The notes below the pieces were generated by a model that worked only from the letters and a program-made list of their open reading frames with translations, did no database searches and was not told where the DNA came from. A stretch of DNA of 64,000 nucleotides from Glycomyces tritici (GTDB lineage Bacteria; Actinomycetota; Actinomycetes; Mycobacteriales; Micromonosporaceae), in NCBI RefSeq assembly GCF_030403505.1, contig NZ_JAUEMJ010000005.1:62001-126000 (forward strand), in the 5' to 3' direction. Positions 18,319-27,875 of this stretch are shown piece by piece. Within the stretch, counting starts at the first letter, position 1; each line of letters begins with the position of its first letter. A program made the position numbers and the translations under genes.

Positions 18319-21300
18319 TCAGGGCCGCAGACGGAACGCCTTGTGCGTGGGCCGGAAGCCCGCCGCCTCCAGCAGCGGTCCGAGCGGCGCCGACAGCGCC
18401 GGGTCGTCGTTGACGCGTTCGATCGACAGCGGACCGGTGGCGCCCCCGCGCGCCGCTTCCGCCAAGGCCTCGACGGCGGCCCGCAGGCGGGCGTCGTGGT
18501 CCCCCTCGGCCGATGCCTCTGCGGGCCAGGCGAGCAGCGTCTTGCCGCCGCGCTCGAGGTAGAGCACGAGCGCGCCGTCGACCAGGACGACGAGCGAGCC
18601 CGCCTTGCGGCCGGGCTTGTGGGCCGCGCCCGCGGGCGGTTCGGGCCATGGCAGGGCCGCACCGTACGCGCTGGCGGGATCGGCCGCGGCCAGGACCACC
18701 GCGTCGAACCCTGCCGAGCGCTCGCGGCGGGTCGCCATGGCGCGCAAGCGGTCGACGGCGCCGTCCGCGGCGAACTGCGCTGCGCCGAGGCCTTCGACCA
18801 CGTAGCCGCGTCGGGCCTTCCCCGACTCCTCGAAGACCGAGAGCACCCGGTAGACCTTCGCGAAGCCGCCCTCGATGTCCTCGGCCGCGACCGCGCCGCG
18901 GGTGACCACTCCGTGCCGGTCCAGGAGCGTCGTGGCCAGCGCGTGGGCGCGGACCGTGGCGTCGCTCGCGGGTGCGGGCAGCAGCGACCAGCGTCCGGCC
19001 ACTGTGGGCATGACGGCGATGCCGGTCCCGGCGCGCAGCTCGCGCCAGCCCGAGCCGACGCCGGGGGAGTAGCGCCCGCGCGGGGCCGAGCGCTTGGCGC
19101 GGTGGGCGGTGGCGCCGGGGGAGCTGCCCGATCCGAGGTAGGCGCGCAGTGGCGCGAGCGTGTCGTTGGTGAGGCGTCCGGCCCAGACGAGGTCCCAGAG
19201 TGCTTCGGCGAGTTGGGATTCGGAGGCCTCGGGGTGGGCGGCGCGGACCTGCTCGGCGAGCTGGCGGAAGAACAGTCCGAAGCCGCCCGCGAGGGCGTCG
19301 AGGAGTGCGTTGTGGAGCGGCCCGGCTTCGAACGGTGCCGCCTCCGGGAGGAGCAGCGGCGCGGTCTCGGCCGGGTAGAGCGCGATCCAGCCGTCCTTGC
19401 CCGAGAGGCTGCCCGCTCCGGCCCATAGGACCTCGCCGGACGCGGTGAGTTCGTCGAGGAGCACCGGGGTGTAGTCGCCGACGCGTGAGGGCAGGACCAG
19501 TTTCTCCAGTGCGGAGGCGGGGACCGGGACGCCTTGGAGCTGTTCGACGGCGCGGGCGAGGCCGTCCACGCCGCGGAGGTCGCCGCCGAGGTGCTGCCAT
19601 TCGGGCAGGAAGCCGGCGAGTGCGGCCGGTGCCACGGGTTCGAGTTCTTTGCGAAGGGCCGCAAGGGAGCGGCGGCGAAGGCGCCGCAGCACGCCGGCGT
19701 CGCACCATTCGCGGCCCTCGCCGCCGGGCCGGAACTCGCCTCCGGTGAGGCGGCCGTCGGCGGTGAGGCGCTGGAGGGCGCCGTCGGTGACGGCGACGCC
19801 GAGGCCGAAGCGGGCGGCGGCGTCGCCGGAGGTGAAGGGGCCGTGGGTGCGGGCGTAGCGGGCGAGGAGGTCGCCGAGCGGGTCGGCGACGGGTTCGAGG
19901 AAGGCGGCCGGGACGTCGGCGGGCAGTGCGGAGCCGAGGGCGTCGCGCAGGCGGCCCGCGTCTTCGATGGCGGCCCAGTGGTCCCGGCCGGCGATGCGCA
20001 CCTTGAAGGCCCGGCCGGCCGCCTCCAGTTCCGCGGCCCATTCGGGTGGGGCGCCGCGTTCGGCTAGTTCGGCTTCCTGGAGCGGGCCGAGGAGGCGCAG
20101 CAGGTCGGCGACGCTCTCGGCGTCCCTCGCGCGGCGGTCCCCGGTCAGCCACTGCAGCTCGGACTCCAACTGCGCCAATGCGTCAGGGTCGAGCAGTTCG
20201 CGCAGCTCGGCCTGGCCCAGCAGTTCGCCGAGCAGCCGGGAGTCCAGGGAGAGTGCGGCGGCGCGGCGCTCGGCCAGCGGGGTGTCGCCCTGGTACATGA
20301 ACTGCGCGGCGTATCCGAAGAGGAGCGAGCGGGCGTACGGGGAGGCCTCGGGGGTCGCGACCTCGATGAGGCGCACGCGGCGGGCCTCGATGTCGCCCAT
20401 CAGCTCGGCGAGGCCGGGCACGTCGTACACGTCCTGGAGGACTTCGCGGACCGCTTCGAGGATGATCGGGAACGACGGGTATTGCGCGGCGACCTCGAGC
20501 AGCTGCGAGGAGCGCAGTCGCTGCTGCCACAGCGGCTGCCGCTTGCCGGGCTGGCGGTGAGGCAGGAGCAGGGCGCGGGCGGCGGCCTCGCGGAAGCGGG
20601 AGGCGAACAGGGCGGAGCCGCCGGCGGCCTCGGTGACGATGCCGGTGATCTCGCCCTTGTCGAAGACGAGGTCGGCGGGGTCGAAGCCGAAGTCCTCGGT
20701 GTCGGGCAGGCGCAGGACGATCCCGTCGTCGTGGTGCATGAGCTGCGGGTCGACGCCGTGCCGTCCGCGCAGTCTCGCGCCGAGGGCGAGCGCCCAGGGG
20801 GCGTGGACCTGGGCGCCGAAGGGGGAGTGGACGACGATGCGCCAGTCGCCGAGCTCGTCGCGGAACCGCTCGACGACGATCGTGCGGTCGTCGGGCACGT
20901 GGCGGGTGGCCTCGGCCTGCTCTGCGAGGTAGGCGAGGGCGTTGCGGGCGGCGAAGTCGTCCAGGCCCGCCGCGTTGAGCCGCTTGCGGGCGCGGTCCTT
21001 CGGGAGTGCGGCGATCTCGCGGGTGAACGCGCCGAGGGCGCGGCCGAGTTCGAGGGGCCTGCCGAGGGTGTCGCCGATCCAGAACGGGAGGCGGCCGGGC
21101 ACGCCGGGCGCGGGCGAGACGACGACGCGGTCGCGGGTGACCTCCTCGATGCGCCAGGAGGAGGTGCCGAGCGAGAACACGTCGCCGACCCGCGACTCGT
21201 AGACCATCTCCTCGTCGAGTTCGCCGACCCGGCCGCCGCCGCGCTTGGGGTCGGTGCCCGCCAGGAAGACGCCGAAGAGCCCCCGGTCGGGGATGGTGCC

Positions 21301-22911
21301 GCCGGAGGTGACGGCGAGGCGCTGCGCCCCTGGGCGGGCGGTGAGGTTCCCGGTCGCGCGGTCCCAGACCAGGCGCGGGCGCAGCTCCGCGAACGCGTCC
21401 GAGGGGTACCGGCCCGCCAGCATGTCCAATGTGGCGTCGAAGGCGGACTGGGGGAGCGAGGCGAACGGGGCGGCGCGGCGCACCACCGCGAGCAGGTCCG
21501 CGGCGGCCCAGTCGTCCATCGCGCACATCGCCACGATCTGCTGGGCGAGCACGTCGAGCGGGTTCGCGGGGATCTTGAGCGCCTCGATCGCCCCCTCCCG
21601 CATGCGCTCGACGACCACCGCGGACTGCACGAGGTCGCCGCGGGTCTTGGGGAAGAACACGCCGCGCGAGACCGCCCCGACCTGGTGCCCGGCGCGGCCG
21701 ACGCGCTGCAGCCCGGACGCGACCGACGGCGGGGCCTCGACCTGGACGACGAGGTCGACCGCGCCCATGTCGATGCCGAGCTCGAGACTGGAGGTGGCCA
21801 CGACGGCGCGCAGCCGGCCGGCCTTGAGGTCCTCCTCGACCAGCTTGCGCTGCTCCTTCGAGATCGAGCCGTGGTGGGTGCGGGCCAGGATCGGCGGTGC
21901 GCCCGGGGTCGCGGAGGCGCCGCCCATCAGCTCGGCCGGGCCGTGGTCCTCCGGCAGGCGCTCGCCGGTGCGCCGCTCGTACTCGATCTCGTTGAGCCGG
22001 CCCGAGAGCCGCTCGGCCACGCGGCGGGCGTTCGTGAACACGATCGTCGACCGGTGCTGCTCGACCAGATCGGTGATGCGCTCCTCCACGTGCGGCCAGA
22101 TCGACCGGGCCGCACGGGCGGACCCGGACGGGGAGCTCGTCGCGGTCGGCGCCTCCGCCAGGTCGCCCATGTCCTCGACCGGGACGACCACCGAGAGGTC
22201 GAACACCTTCGCCGAAGGGGGCTGCACGATCGCGGTGCGCCGCTGCGGGGACACGAACCGGGCCACCTCCTCGACCGGCCGCACGGTCGCGGAGAGGCCG
22301 ATCCGGCGGGCGGGCCGGGCCAGCAGCTCGTCGAGGCGCTCGAGCGAGAGCGCCAGGTGCGCGCCGCGCTTCGTGCCCGCGACGGCGTGCACCTCGTCGA
22401 GGATGACCGTGTCGATGCCGGCCAGCGCCTCCCGCGCCTTCGAGGTGAGCATCAGGAACAGCGACTCGGGGGTCGTGATGAGGATGTCCGGCGGCCGGAC
22501 CGCGAGCGAGCGCCGCTCGGCGGGCGGCGTGTCGCCCGACCGCACGCCGACGCGGATCTCGGGTTCGGGGAGCCCGAGCCGGGCCGCTTCGGCGCGGATG
22601 CCTTCGAGCGGGACGGCGAGGTTGCGTTCGACGTCGACCCCGAGGGCCTTGAGCGGCGAGATGTAGAGGACCCGGCAGCGCAGCTTCGGGTCCTCGGGCG
22701 GCGGCGCGGAGGCGAGGGCGTCGAGCGAGGAGAGGAACGCCGCGAGGGTCTTGCCCGAGCCGGTGGGGGCTACGACCAGGACGTCCTTCTCCTCGGCGAG
22801 CGCCCGCCAGGCGCTCTCCTGCGCGGGCGTCGGCGCCTCGAACGCGCCCGTGAACCATGCGGCGGTCGCGGGCGAGAACCGGTCGAGCGCGGACGTGCGA
22901 GGTGAGGCCAT
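18319..22911 (-). CDS. lhr: Lhr-type large helicase-related protein
   Basis: 1530-residue superfamily 2 DNA helicase of the Lhr group, known in mycobacteria as a DNA-damage-linked 3'-5' translocase and RNA:DNA unwinding enzyme. Walker A is PTGSGKT (residues 49-55) and the DEVH box is at 172-175; LSATVRP and GLQRVGRAGHQVG mark motifs III and VI. Winged-helix and Lhr-specific domains follow, then a long C-terminal extension as in full-length actinobacterial Lhr. The ATG at 22911 is chosen; an in-frame ATG at 22941 would add 10 residues. It sits beside endonuclease IV and 7 kb from the end-joining genes. Confidence 0.93.
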   Translation of the reverse strand: MASPRTSALDRFSPATAAWFTGAFEAPTPAQESAWRALAEEKDVLVVAPTGSGKTLAAFLSSLDALASAPPPEDPKLRCRVLYISPLKALGVDVERNLAVPLEGIRAEAARLGLPEPEIRVGVRSGDTPPAERRSLAVRPPDILITTPESLFLMLTSKAREALAGIDTVILDEVHAVAGTKRGAHLALSLERLDELLARPARRIGLSATVRPVEEVARFVSPQRRTAIVQPPSAKVFDLSVVVPVEDMGDLAEAPTATSSPSGSARAARSIWPHVEERITDLVEQHRSTIVFTNARRVAERLSGRLNEIEYERRTGERLPEDHGPAELMGGASATPGAPPILARTHHGSISKEQRKLVEEDLKAGRLRAVVATSSLELGIDMGAVDLVVQVEAPPSVASGLQRVGRAGHQVGAVSRGVFFPKTRGDLVQSAVVVERMREGAIEALKIPANPLDVLAQQIVAMCAMDDWAAADLLAVVRRAAPFASLPQSAFDATLDMLAGRYPSDAFAELRPRLVWDRATGNLTARPGAQRLAVTSGGTIPDRGLFGVFLAGTDPKRGGGRVGELDEEMVYESRVGDVFSLGTSSWRIEEVTRDRVVVSPAPGVPGRLPFWIGDTLGRPLELGRALGAFTREIAALPKDRARKRLNAAGLDDFAARNALAYLAEQAEATRHVPDDRTIVVERFRDELGDWRIVVHSPFGAQVHAPWALALGARLRGRHGVDPQLMHHDDGIVLRLPDTEDFGFDPADLVFDKGEITGIVTEAAGGSALFASRFREAAARALLLPHRQPGKRQPLWQQRLRSSQLLEVAAQYPSFPIILEAVREVLQDVYDVPGLAELMGDIEARRVRLIEVATPEASPYARSLLFGYAAQFMYQGDTPLAERRAAALSLDSRLLGELLGQAELRELLDPDALAQLESELQWLTGDRRARDAESVADLLRLLGPLQEAELAERGAPPEWAAELEAAGRAFKVRIAGRDHWAAIEDAGRLRDALGSALPADVPAAFLEPVADPLGDLLARYARTHGPFTSGDAAARFGLGVAVTDGALQRLTADGRLTGGEFRPGGEGREWCDAGVLRRLRRRSLAALRKELEPVAPAALAGFLPEWQHLGGDLRGVDGLARAVEQLQGVPVPASALEKLVLPSRVGDYTPVLLDELTASGEVLWAGAGSLSGKDGWIALYPAETAPLLLPEAAPFEAGPLHNALLDALAGGFGLFFRQLAEQVRAAHPEASESQLAEALWDLVWAGRLTNDTLAPLRAYLGSGSSPGATAHRAKRSAPRGRYSPGVGSGWRELRAGTGIAVMPTVAGRWSLLPAPASDATVRAHALATTLLDRHGVVTRGAVAAEDIEGGFAKVYRVLSVFEESGKARRGYVVEGLGAAQFAADGAVDRLRAMATRRERSAGFDAVVLAAADPASAYGAALPWPEPPAGAAHKPGRKAGSLVVLVDGALVLYLERGGKTLLAWPAEASAEGDHDARLRAAVEALAEAARGGATGPLSIERVNDDPALSAPLGPLLEAAGFRPTHKAFRLRP

Positions 22912-22966
22912 ACCGACAATCGTGCCCTGGACCGCCGACACGGCCGGGCCGGTTCGGCGATCCGTC

Positions 22967-23000
22967 CCGCCGCCCGGGCGTTCTCACGCCCGGGCGGCGG
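22967..23000 (-). terminator. Terminator of the glutaredoxin-like gene
   Basis: A perfect 14-bp GC stem (22967-22980 with 22987-23000) and a 6-nt TTCTCA loop lie 6 nt past the leftward stop codon. It also insulates lhr from readthrough. Confidence 0.75.
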
Positions 23001-23005
23001 ATCCG

Positions 23006-23278
23006 TTACGCGTCGAGGATCGCGAGTTCGCGGAGTTTCGCCTCGACCTCGGCGTTGCTCGGCTCGACCTGGTGCGTCCCGTCCGGGTAGACCACGACCG
23101 GGATGTTCGTCCGGCCCGAGATGCGCTGCGCCTCGCCGGCGGCGGCCGGGTCGGCCTCCAGGTCGACGTAGTCGACGTCGACGGCGAGTTCGCTGAACTG
23201 GCGCTTCGTGCGGCGGCAGTCCCCGCACCACTCGGCGCCGTACACGCGGATCGCAGTGCTGCCTTCGGCGTTCGCCAT
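23006..23278 (-). CDS. Glutaredoxin-like (mycoredoxin-type) thiol oxidoreductase
   Basis: 90-residue thioredoxin-fold protein. The active site is WCGDC (C18, C21), and the TNIPVVVYPDG segment supplies the cis-Pro. Size and pattern match the short glutaredoxin/mycoredoxin group, which in mycothiol-making actinobacteria reduces mycothiol mixed disulfides. The usual dipeptide between the cysteines there is GY; here it is GD, which may shift redox potential. The ATG at 23278 has a GAAGGGG site. It is divergent from endonuclease IV, with 79 bp between the starts. Confidence 0.85.
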   Translation of the reverse strand: MANAEGSTAIRVYGAEWCGDCRRTKRQFSELAVDVDYVDLEADPAAAGEAQRISGRTNIPVVVYPDGTHQVEPSNAEVEAKLRELAILDA

Positions 23279-23357
23279 GTCGGTACCCCTTCTTTCGGCC
23301 TCCGTTACCGTAGACCTTTGCGAGCGCAGGCGGTAGCGAGTGAACGGGAGGCGCCAG

Positions 23358-24227
23358 GTGGGGGCGGTCAAGAGTGCAGTGGGCCACCCGGTGGGCGCGC
23401 ACGTGCCCGTCGCGGGCGGCCTGGTCCGGCGCGGCATCGCCAACGCGATCGAGTTCGAGGTCGAAGCGCTGCAGGTGTTCATCGGCTCACCGCGAGGTTG
23501 GGCACCGCCCCGCCTCGACCGGGCGGTGGCCGACGACTTCCGCGAGCAGTGCGCCGCGCGCGGCTGGCCCGTCTACGTCCACGCCGCCTACCTGCTGAAC
23601 CTCGCCTCGCCAGTGGCCGAGACCGTGCAGCGCTCGGTCGAGAACCTGCGCGTCGCGATGGCCTCCGCCGAGCGGATCGGCGCCGCCGGGGTCGTCGTCC
23701 ACGCCGGGTCGTCGATCGACGGCGACCGGCCCGCCGCACTGAAGCGCCTCGCGCCCGCGTTCCGCGCCGTCCTCGACGACGCCCCGTCCTCGGTCAGGCT
23801 CCTCGTCGAGCCCACCGCCGGGGGCGCCAACTCGATGGCGTCCACATTGGTGAGCGCGGGGGAGTACCTGCAGGCCGTGGGCATCGCCGAAGTCGGCCTG
23901 TGCCTGGACACCTGCCATATGCACGCCGCCGGGGAGGACTTGGCGGACCGGGACGCCTTCGAGGCGTCCCTTGCGGCGCTGAGCGCGGCCGCCGGTCCGG
24001 GCCGGGTCGGCCTGGTGCACTTCAACGACAGCAAGGACCCGCGGGACTCGCGCCGCGACCGGCACGAGGCGCTGGGCGAGGGCCTGCTCGGCGACGACGG
24101 GCTCCGGGCGGTGGCGGCGAGCCCGGCGCTGGCGGGCATCCCGCTGATCGTGGAGACCGCGACCCAGGCCCGCGACGTGGCCCATGCCAAGCGCCTCGTC
24201 CGAGAGGCCGCCTCCGGCACGTCCTGA
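23358..24227 (+). CDS. nfo: Endonuclease IV (AP endonuclease)
   Basis: Cuts DNA 5' of abasic sites in base-excision repair. The set of family motifs is complete: GAHVPVAGG at the start, HAAYLLNLA, VVHAGSS, LLVEPTAGG, CLDTCHMHAAG, HFNDSKDPRDSRRDRHEALGEG in two pieces, and IVETATQ. These supply the His, Glu and Asp ligands of the trinuclear zinc site. Length is 289 residues. The GTG at 23358 is chosen for its GGGAGG site 6 nt upstream; an in-frame GTG at 23340 lacks one. Neighbours are a redox protein and Lhr helicase, consistent with a DNA-damage neighbourhood. Confidence 0.93.
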   Translation: MGAVKSAVGHPVGAHVPVAGGLVRRGIANAIEFEVEALQVFIGSPRGWAPPRLDRAVADDFREQCAARGWPVYVHAAYLLNLASPVAETVQRSVENLRVAMASAERIGAAGVVVHAGSSIDGDRPAALKRLAPAFRAVLDDAPSSVRLLVEPTAGGANSMASTLVSAGEYLQAVGIAEVGLCLDTCHMHAAGEDLADRDAFEASLAALSAAAGPGRVGLVHFNDSKDPRDSRRDRHEALGEGLLGDDGLRAVAASPALAGIPLIVETATQARDVAHAKRLVREAASGTS

Positions 24228-24269
24228 CACGACGACCGCACCGGTCGAGAACGTGTCGACGACGGTCTA

Positions 24270-24296
24270 TGTTTTCGACAACATTTCTGTTAGGTT
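24270..24296 (+). promoter_or_regulatory. Operator and promoter of the sialidase-fold hydrolase gene
   Basis: TGTTTTCGACAACA (24270-24283) differs at one base from the perfect palindrome at 27807-27820. It is followed after 7 bp by TTAGGTT, a likely -10 (TAGGTT, 24291-24296). The same order at 27807-27834 shows that the LacI protein encoded at 26618-27691 probably controls both transcripts. Confidence 0.6.
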
Positions 24297-24367
24297 GAGC
24301 CACGAACACGGGTGCGGGCACCGGCGCAGAACCCGCCCCACCGCAGCATGCCCCTTGAGGAGTGGCG

Positions 24368-26617
24368 ATGAAGCCGAAGAGATCCATGTGGTGGAGGGCG
24401 CTGGCCGCGCTCTGCGCGGCGGCGGCGCTGGTGCTCGCACCGTCGGCCCCGGCCCAGGCCTACAACCCGACGGGCGGGGTCCTCTACGACCTCGGCGACC
24501 GGGACTGCCTGAAGGGCCTGGGGAACTGCGCGGTCTACCCCAAGTCCGCCCAACTGCCGAGCGGCCGCCTCGTCGCGGCCTTCGAGAACGCCGTCGTCGC
24601 CCCCTCCGGCAGCGCGGACGGCGAGACCCTGCCCGTCTACAAGAGCGACGACCTCGGCACCGGCTGGAGCCACCTCACCGAGGTGCCCGCCCCCGCCTAC
24701 CTCTCCGCCGACCCGGCGTACGACCGGTACATCAGCCACTGGGGCAGCCCGTACCTCTACACCCTCCCGCAGCGGGTCGGCGACCTCGCCGCCGGAACGC
24801 TGCTGCTCGCCAGCGTCGTCACCGGCGACGACCACTACTACCTCGAACGCAAAGCGGCCGACCCGAACTGGGTGCCCACCAACGACGGCGACCGCTCCGA
24901 CATGGCCCTCGCCCTGTACGCCAGCAATGACGAGGGCGCGACCTGGCGGGTCGTCAACATCATCGCCACCGGCGGCTGGCAGGGCGGCAGCGCCGGGGCC
25001 ACGGGCGTCAACGTCGCCGCCGCCAACACCTACCGTCAGGTCGACCCCGTCTGGGAGCCGTTCCTGATGGTCTACAACGGACAGCTGGTGGCGTACTACT
25101 CCGACGAGAACGACTACATCGGCGTCACCGCCGCCGGCGTCCCGATCCTCGACCCGGCCAACGCCACCGCGCCCGACTCGCACGGGCAGATCCTGGTGCA
25201 CAAGACCTGGAACGGCACCAGCGCCGCCTGGTCCAGCCCCGTGGTCGACGTGCAAGGCCTCACGCAGGGCATGGGCGGCGGCAAGACCGTGATCGGCGGC
25301 GGCCGTCCGGGCATGACCACCGTCGCGCCCACCTCGGACGGCAAGTGGCTCATCACCTACGAGTACTGGGGCGGCGGCGCGAACGTCCGCTACAAGGTCG
25401 CGAGCAGCCCGCTCGACTTCAGGACCGTGGGCGGCGAGGCGGGCGCGGCGATCGGCGGCCTCCCGGTCGCGAGCGGCTCACGCGCCCTCGCGACCGGCGG
25501 CAGCCCGGTCCTCATCGGACTCCCGGACGGCCGCATCGTCTACAACGCCTCGGGCAGCGGCAGCGTCTGGGTGAACGAGACCGGCTCGAGCACCGGCACC
25601 TGGACCGAGCACCAGACCGACATCGGCGCCGGGTACAGCCGGACCCTCCAGTACGTGGAGGGCACCGGCCGCGTCGTGATCCTGCAGGGCACGTGGGGCG
25701 GCCCGACCAGCGCCGCGGTCATCCGCTTCGGCGAAGTGGACCTCGGCGGCTCGGACGGCGCGTACCACCAGCTGGTGAACCGCCAGACCGGCCAGGTCCT
25801 GGGCACCGGCGGCAACACCACGGACGCGAACCTCGGCAACGGGGACGTCCCGGACGTGGTCCTCGAGGACGCCGGCGCGACCCCGGAGCCCGACACCCAG
25901 TACTGGCACCTCGCGACCAAGGGGGGCGACTCGGTGACCCTGCTGAACAAGTCGGGCGGCCGCGCCGCCGGCATCTGGACCGGCAGCGCCACGGCCGGCC
26001 AGCGGATCGGCCAGTGGGTCGACGACACCGCCACGGGCACCTGGAACCTCGTCGCCACCAGCGACGGCTACCACCGGTTCCAGTCCACAGCGAACCCGAG
26101 CCTCTACCTGACCGGCGGGGCCGAGGGCGCCGCGGCCACCTTGCAGCCCTTGACGGGCAACGGATCGCAGGAGTGGCGCCTCACCGCCGGCACCGCCGGT
26201 GCGGTGACCCTCGCGGCGCGCCATTCAGGCAAGTGCGCCGACGTGTTCGGCGCCTCCACTGTGAACGGCGCCGAGGCCGCCCAGTACGCCTGCAACGGCG
26301 GAGCGAACCAGTCCTGGCGGTTCCAGAGCCTCGGCAACGGCTACCACCAGGTCACGGCGGTCCACTCGGGCAAGTGCCTCGACGTGAACGCCGCCTCGAC
26401 CGCCGACGCCGCCAGAGTCGTCCAGTGGACCTGCAACGGCGGCCGCAACCAGCAGTGGGAGGTCGTCGACGCCGGAGGCGGCAACATCCGGCTCGTCGCC
26501 CGCCACAGCGGCAAGTGCCTGGACGTGCCGAGCAGTTCGACCGCCGACGGCGCCCGCCTGCAGCAGTACGCCTGCAACGGCGGTCAGAACCAGCAGTTCA
26601 CCTGGGCCGCAGCCTGA
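24368..26617 (+). CDS. Secreted sialidase-fold (BNR-type) hydrolase with C-terminal ricin domains
   Basis: 749-residue exported protein. The signal peptide has cleavage near residue 31 (PAQA). Residues about 35-440 form a six-bladed propeller-type domain with Asp-box-like turns (SDDLGTGW, SNDEGATW), as in exo-sialidases and GH93 exo-arabinanases. Two ricin-type lectin regions follow: one around 455-595 with weak repeats, and a canonical three-repeat CBM13 at about 600-749 (each repeat HSGKCxDV to NQxW). An arabinan-type substrate is suggested by the plant-polymer neighbours; true sialidase activity is less likely. The ATG at 24368 has GAGGAG 5 nt upstream. It lies under the LacI operator at 24270. 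Confidence 0.75.
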   Translation: MKPKRSMWWRALAALCAAAALVLAPSAPAQAYNPTGGVLYDLGDRDCLKGLGNCAVYPKSAQLPSGRLVAAFENAVVAPSGSADGETLPVYKSDDLGTGWSHLTEVPAPAYLSADPAYDRYISHWGSPYLYTLPQRVGDLAAGTLLLASVVTGDDHYYLERKAADPNWVPTNDGDRSDMALALYASNDEGATWRVVNIIATGGWQGGSAGATGVNVAAANTYRQVDPVWEPFLMVYNGQLVAYYSDENDYIGVTAAGVPILDPANATAPDSHGQILVHKTWNGTSAAWSSPVVDVQGLTQGMGGGKTVIGGGRPGMTTVAPTSDGKWLITYEYWGGGANVRYKVASSPLDFRTVGGEAGAAIGGLPVASGSRALATGGSPVLIGLPDGRIVYNASGSGSVWVNETGSSTGTWTEHQTDIGAGYSRTLQYVEGTGRVVILQGTWGGPTSAAVIRFGEVDLGGSDGAYHQLVNRQTGQVLGTGGNTTDANLGNGDVPDVVLEDAGATPEPDTQYWHLATKGGDSVTLLNKSGGRAAGIWTGSATAGQRIGQWVDDTATGTWNLVATSDGYHRFQSTANPSLYLTGGAEGAAATLQPLTGNGSQEWRLTAGTAGAVTLAARHSGKCADVFGASTVNGAEAAQYACNGGANQSWRFQSLGNGYHQVTAVHSGKCLDVNAASTADAARVVQWTCNGGRNQQWEVVDAGGGNIRLVARHSGKCLDVPSSSTADGARLQQYACNGGQNQQFTWAAA

Positions 26618-27691
26618 TCAGCGCCCCGGCGCCCACGTCGTCGAGGCCCGGATCACGAGTTCGGTCTGCAGCGACGGCACCCGCGGCGGCGGCGCCTGAT
26701 CGATCCGGCTGAGCAGCTCCTGCACCGCTGAACGGCCCTGCGCGGCGAAGTCCACGCGCAGGGTCGTCAGCGGCGGGGCGAAGTACGCCGCCTCGGGGAT
26801 GTCGTCCACGCCGGTGACACTGACGTCCTCGGGGATGCGCAGGCCCAGCTCGCGCAGGGCGAGCATGGCACCCAGCGCCGTCTGGTCGTTCGCGGCCACG
26901 ATCGCCGTCGCGCCCAGGCCGGCCCCGCGGCTCATCACCGCGTCGTACCCGGACTTGGCCGACCAGTCCCCGTGGATCGTCCCCGCCGACGCCAGGCCCC
27001 GGTCGCCGAGCGCGCGCTCGTACGCGCGGGCGCGGTTGCGCGCGGCGGAGTACGCGGACGGCCCGGCGATGTGGAGGAACCGCTCATGGCCGAGCCCGGC
27101 CAGGTAGGCGATCAATGACGGGAACCCGATGTCGCTCAACTCGGTGCGGTGCCCGGTGACCTCGTCGTCCTCCTCGGCGGCGATGTGCGCCGGGACCCGG
27201 AAGTCGGTGCGCTCGAAGACCTCGGTCATCGCGTCGGTGGAGGCCAGCGCGAGGATGCCGGCCACGTCCTGGCTCGCGGCGAGGCGGACGGCCTCGTCGA
27301 CCGCGTCCGCGTCGGTCATGTCGAAGGTGATGATGTCGAGGAGGTACCCCGCCTGCCGGGCCGCGGCGCTGGCGCCCTGGATGATCCGGCTGGGGCCGAC
27401 CTGCTCGATCTCATGGGTGAGGGCGGCGAGGCGGTGGGGGCGCCCGCTCTTGAGCGAGCGGGCGGTCAGGTTCGGGCGGTAGCGCAGCTCGTCCAGCGCC
27501 TTGGCCACCTTCTCCCGCGTCTGCGGCCGGATGCCCTGGTAGCCCTTGAGGAAGCGGCTCACCGTCTGGTGCGAGACGCCGGCGGCGCGGGCCACGTCGT
27601 AGATCGTGGCGGGTTTCGAGGCCGCCTCCGCGGACGCCTCGCCGGGGGTCCCCGGGGAGGGCGTCGTCTCGCCGACCGCGTCCACTGCCAT
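26618..27691 (-). CDS. LacI-family repressor of the sialidase-fold/CUT1 locus
   Basis: 357-residue regulator with an extended 27-residue N-terminus before the HTH (ATIYDVARAAGVSHQTVSRFL, split near residues 28-48). The periplasmic-binding-protein-like domain ends with the VSVTGVDD and LTTLRVD segments typical of the family. It is divergent from the ABC operon and convergent with the hydrolase gene: the two stop codons abut in TGATCA (26615-26620) with no base or terminator between. Perfect and near-perfect copies of TGTTTTCGAAAACA lie upstream of both neighbours, and one is within its own promoter region, so autoregulation is likely. Confidence 0.9.
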   Translation of the reverse strand: MAVDAVGETTPSPGTPGEASAEAASKPATIYDVARAAGVSHQTVSRFLKGYQGIRPQTREKVAKALDELRYRPNLTARSLKSGRPHRLAALTHEIEQVGPSRIIQGASAAARQAGYLLDIITFDMTDADAVDEAVRLAASQDVAGILALASTDAMTEVFERTDFRVPAHIAAEEDDEVTGHRTELSDIGFPSLIAYLAGLGHERFLHIAGPSAYSAARNRARAYERALGDRGLASAGTIHGDWSAKSGYDAVMSRGAGLGATAIVAANDQTALGAMLALRELGLRIPEDVSVTGVDDIPEAAYFAPPLTTLRVDFAAQGRSAVQELLSRIDQAPPPRVPSLQTELVIRASTTWAPGR

Positions 27692-27806
27692 CCACTACCT
27701 CCGAAGTCCGGTGCCCGTGCACCTGATTGTGCCGCGCCGGGCGCGGTGCCGCCCAGTCTGGCCCGGACGATCGAGTTTATCGAAAACATCTTGGTAAACA
27801 CGTCTT

Positions 27807-27834
27807 GTTTTCGAAAACATTCTGCGTTAGCGTA
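27807..27834 (+). promoter_or_regulatory. Perfect LacI operator and promoter of the CUT1 operon
   Basis: The 14-bp perfect palindrome TGTTTTCGAAAACA (27807-27820) is followed after 8 bp by TAGCGT (27829-27834), a likely -10. A partial copy, TCGAAAACAT, lies at 27781-27790 and could serve the divergent LacI gene. Confidence 0.65.
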
Positions 27835-27875
27835 CACACCTGCCTCACCCGAAACAGCAACGGAGCGACAACGCG

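Noticed and set aside
24368..26617. True sialidase for host glycans
   Set aside because: The propeller fold fits, but the neighbourhood is plant-polymer use and I see no clear arginine triad by eye; sialidase-fold arabinanases are at least as likely.
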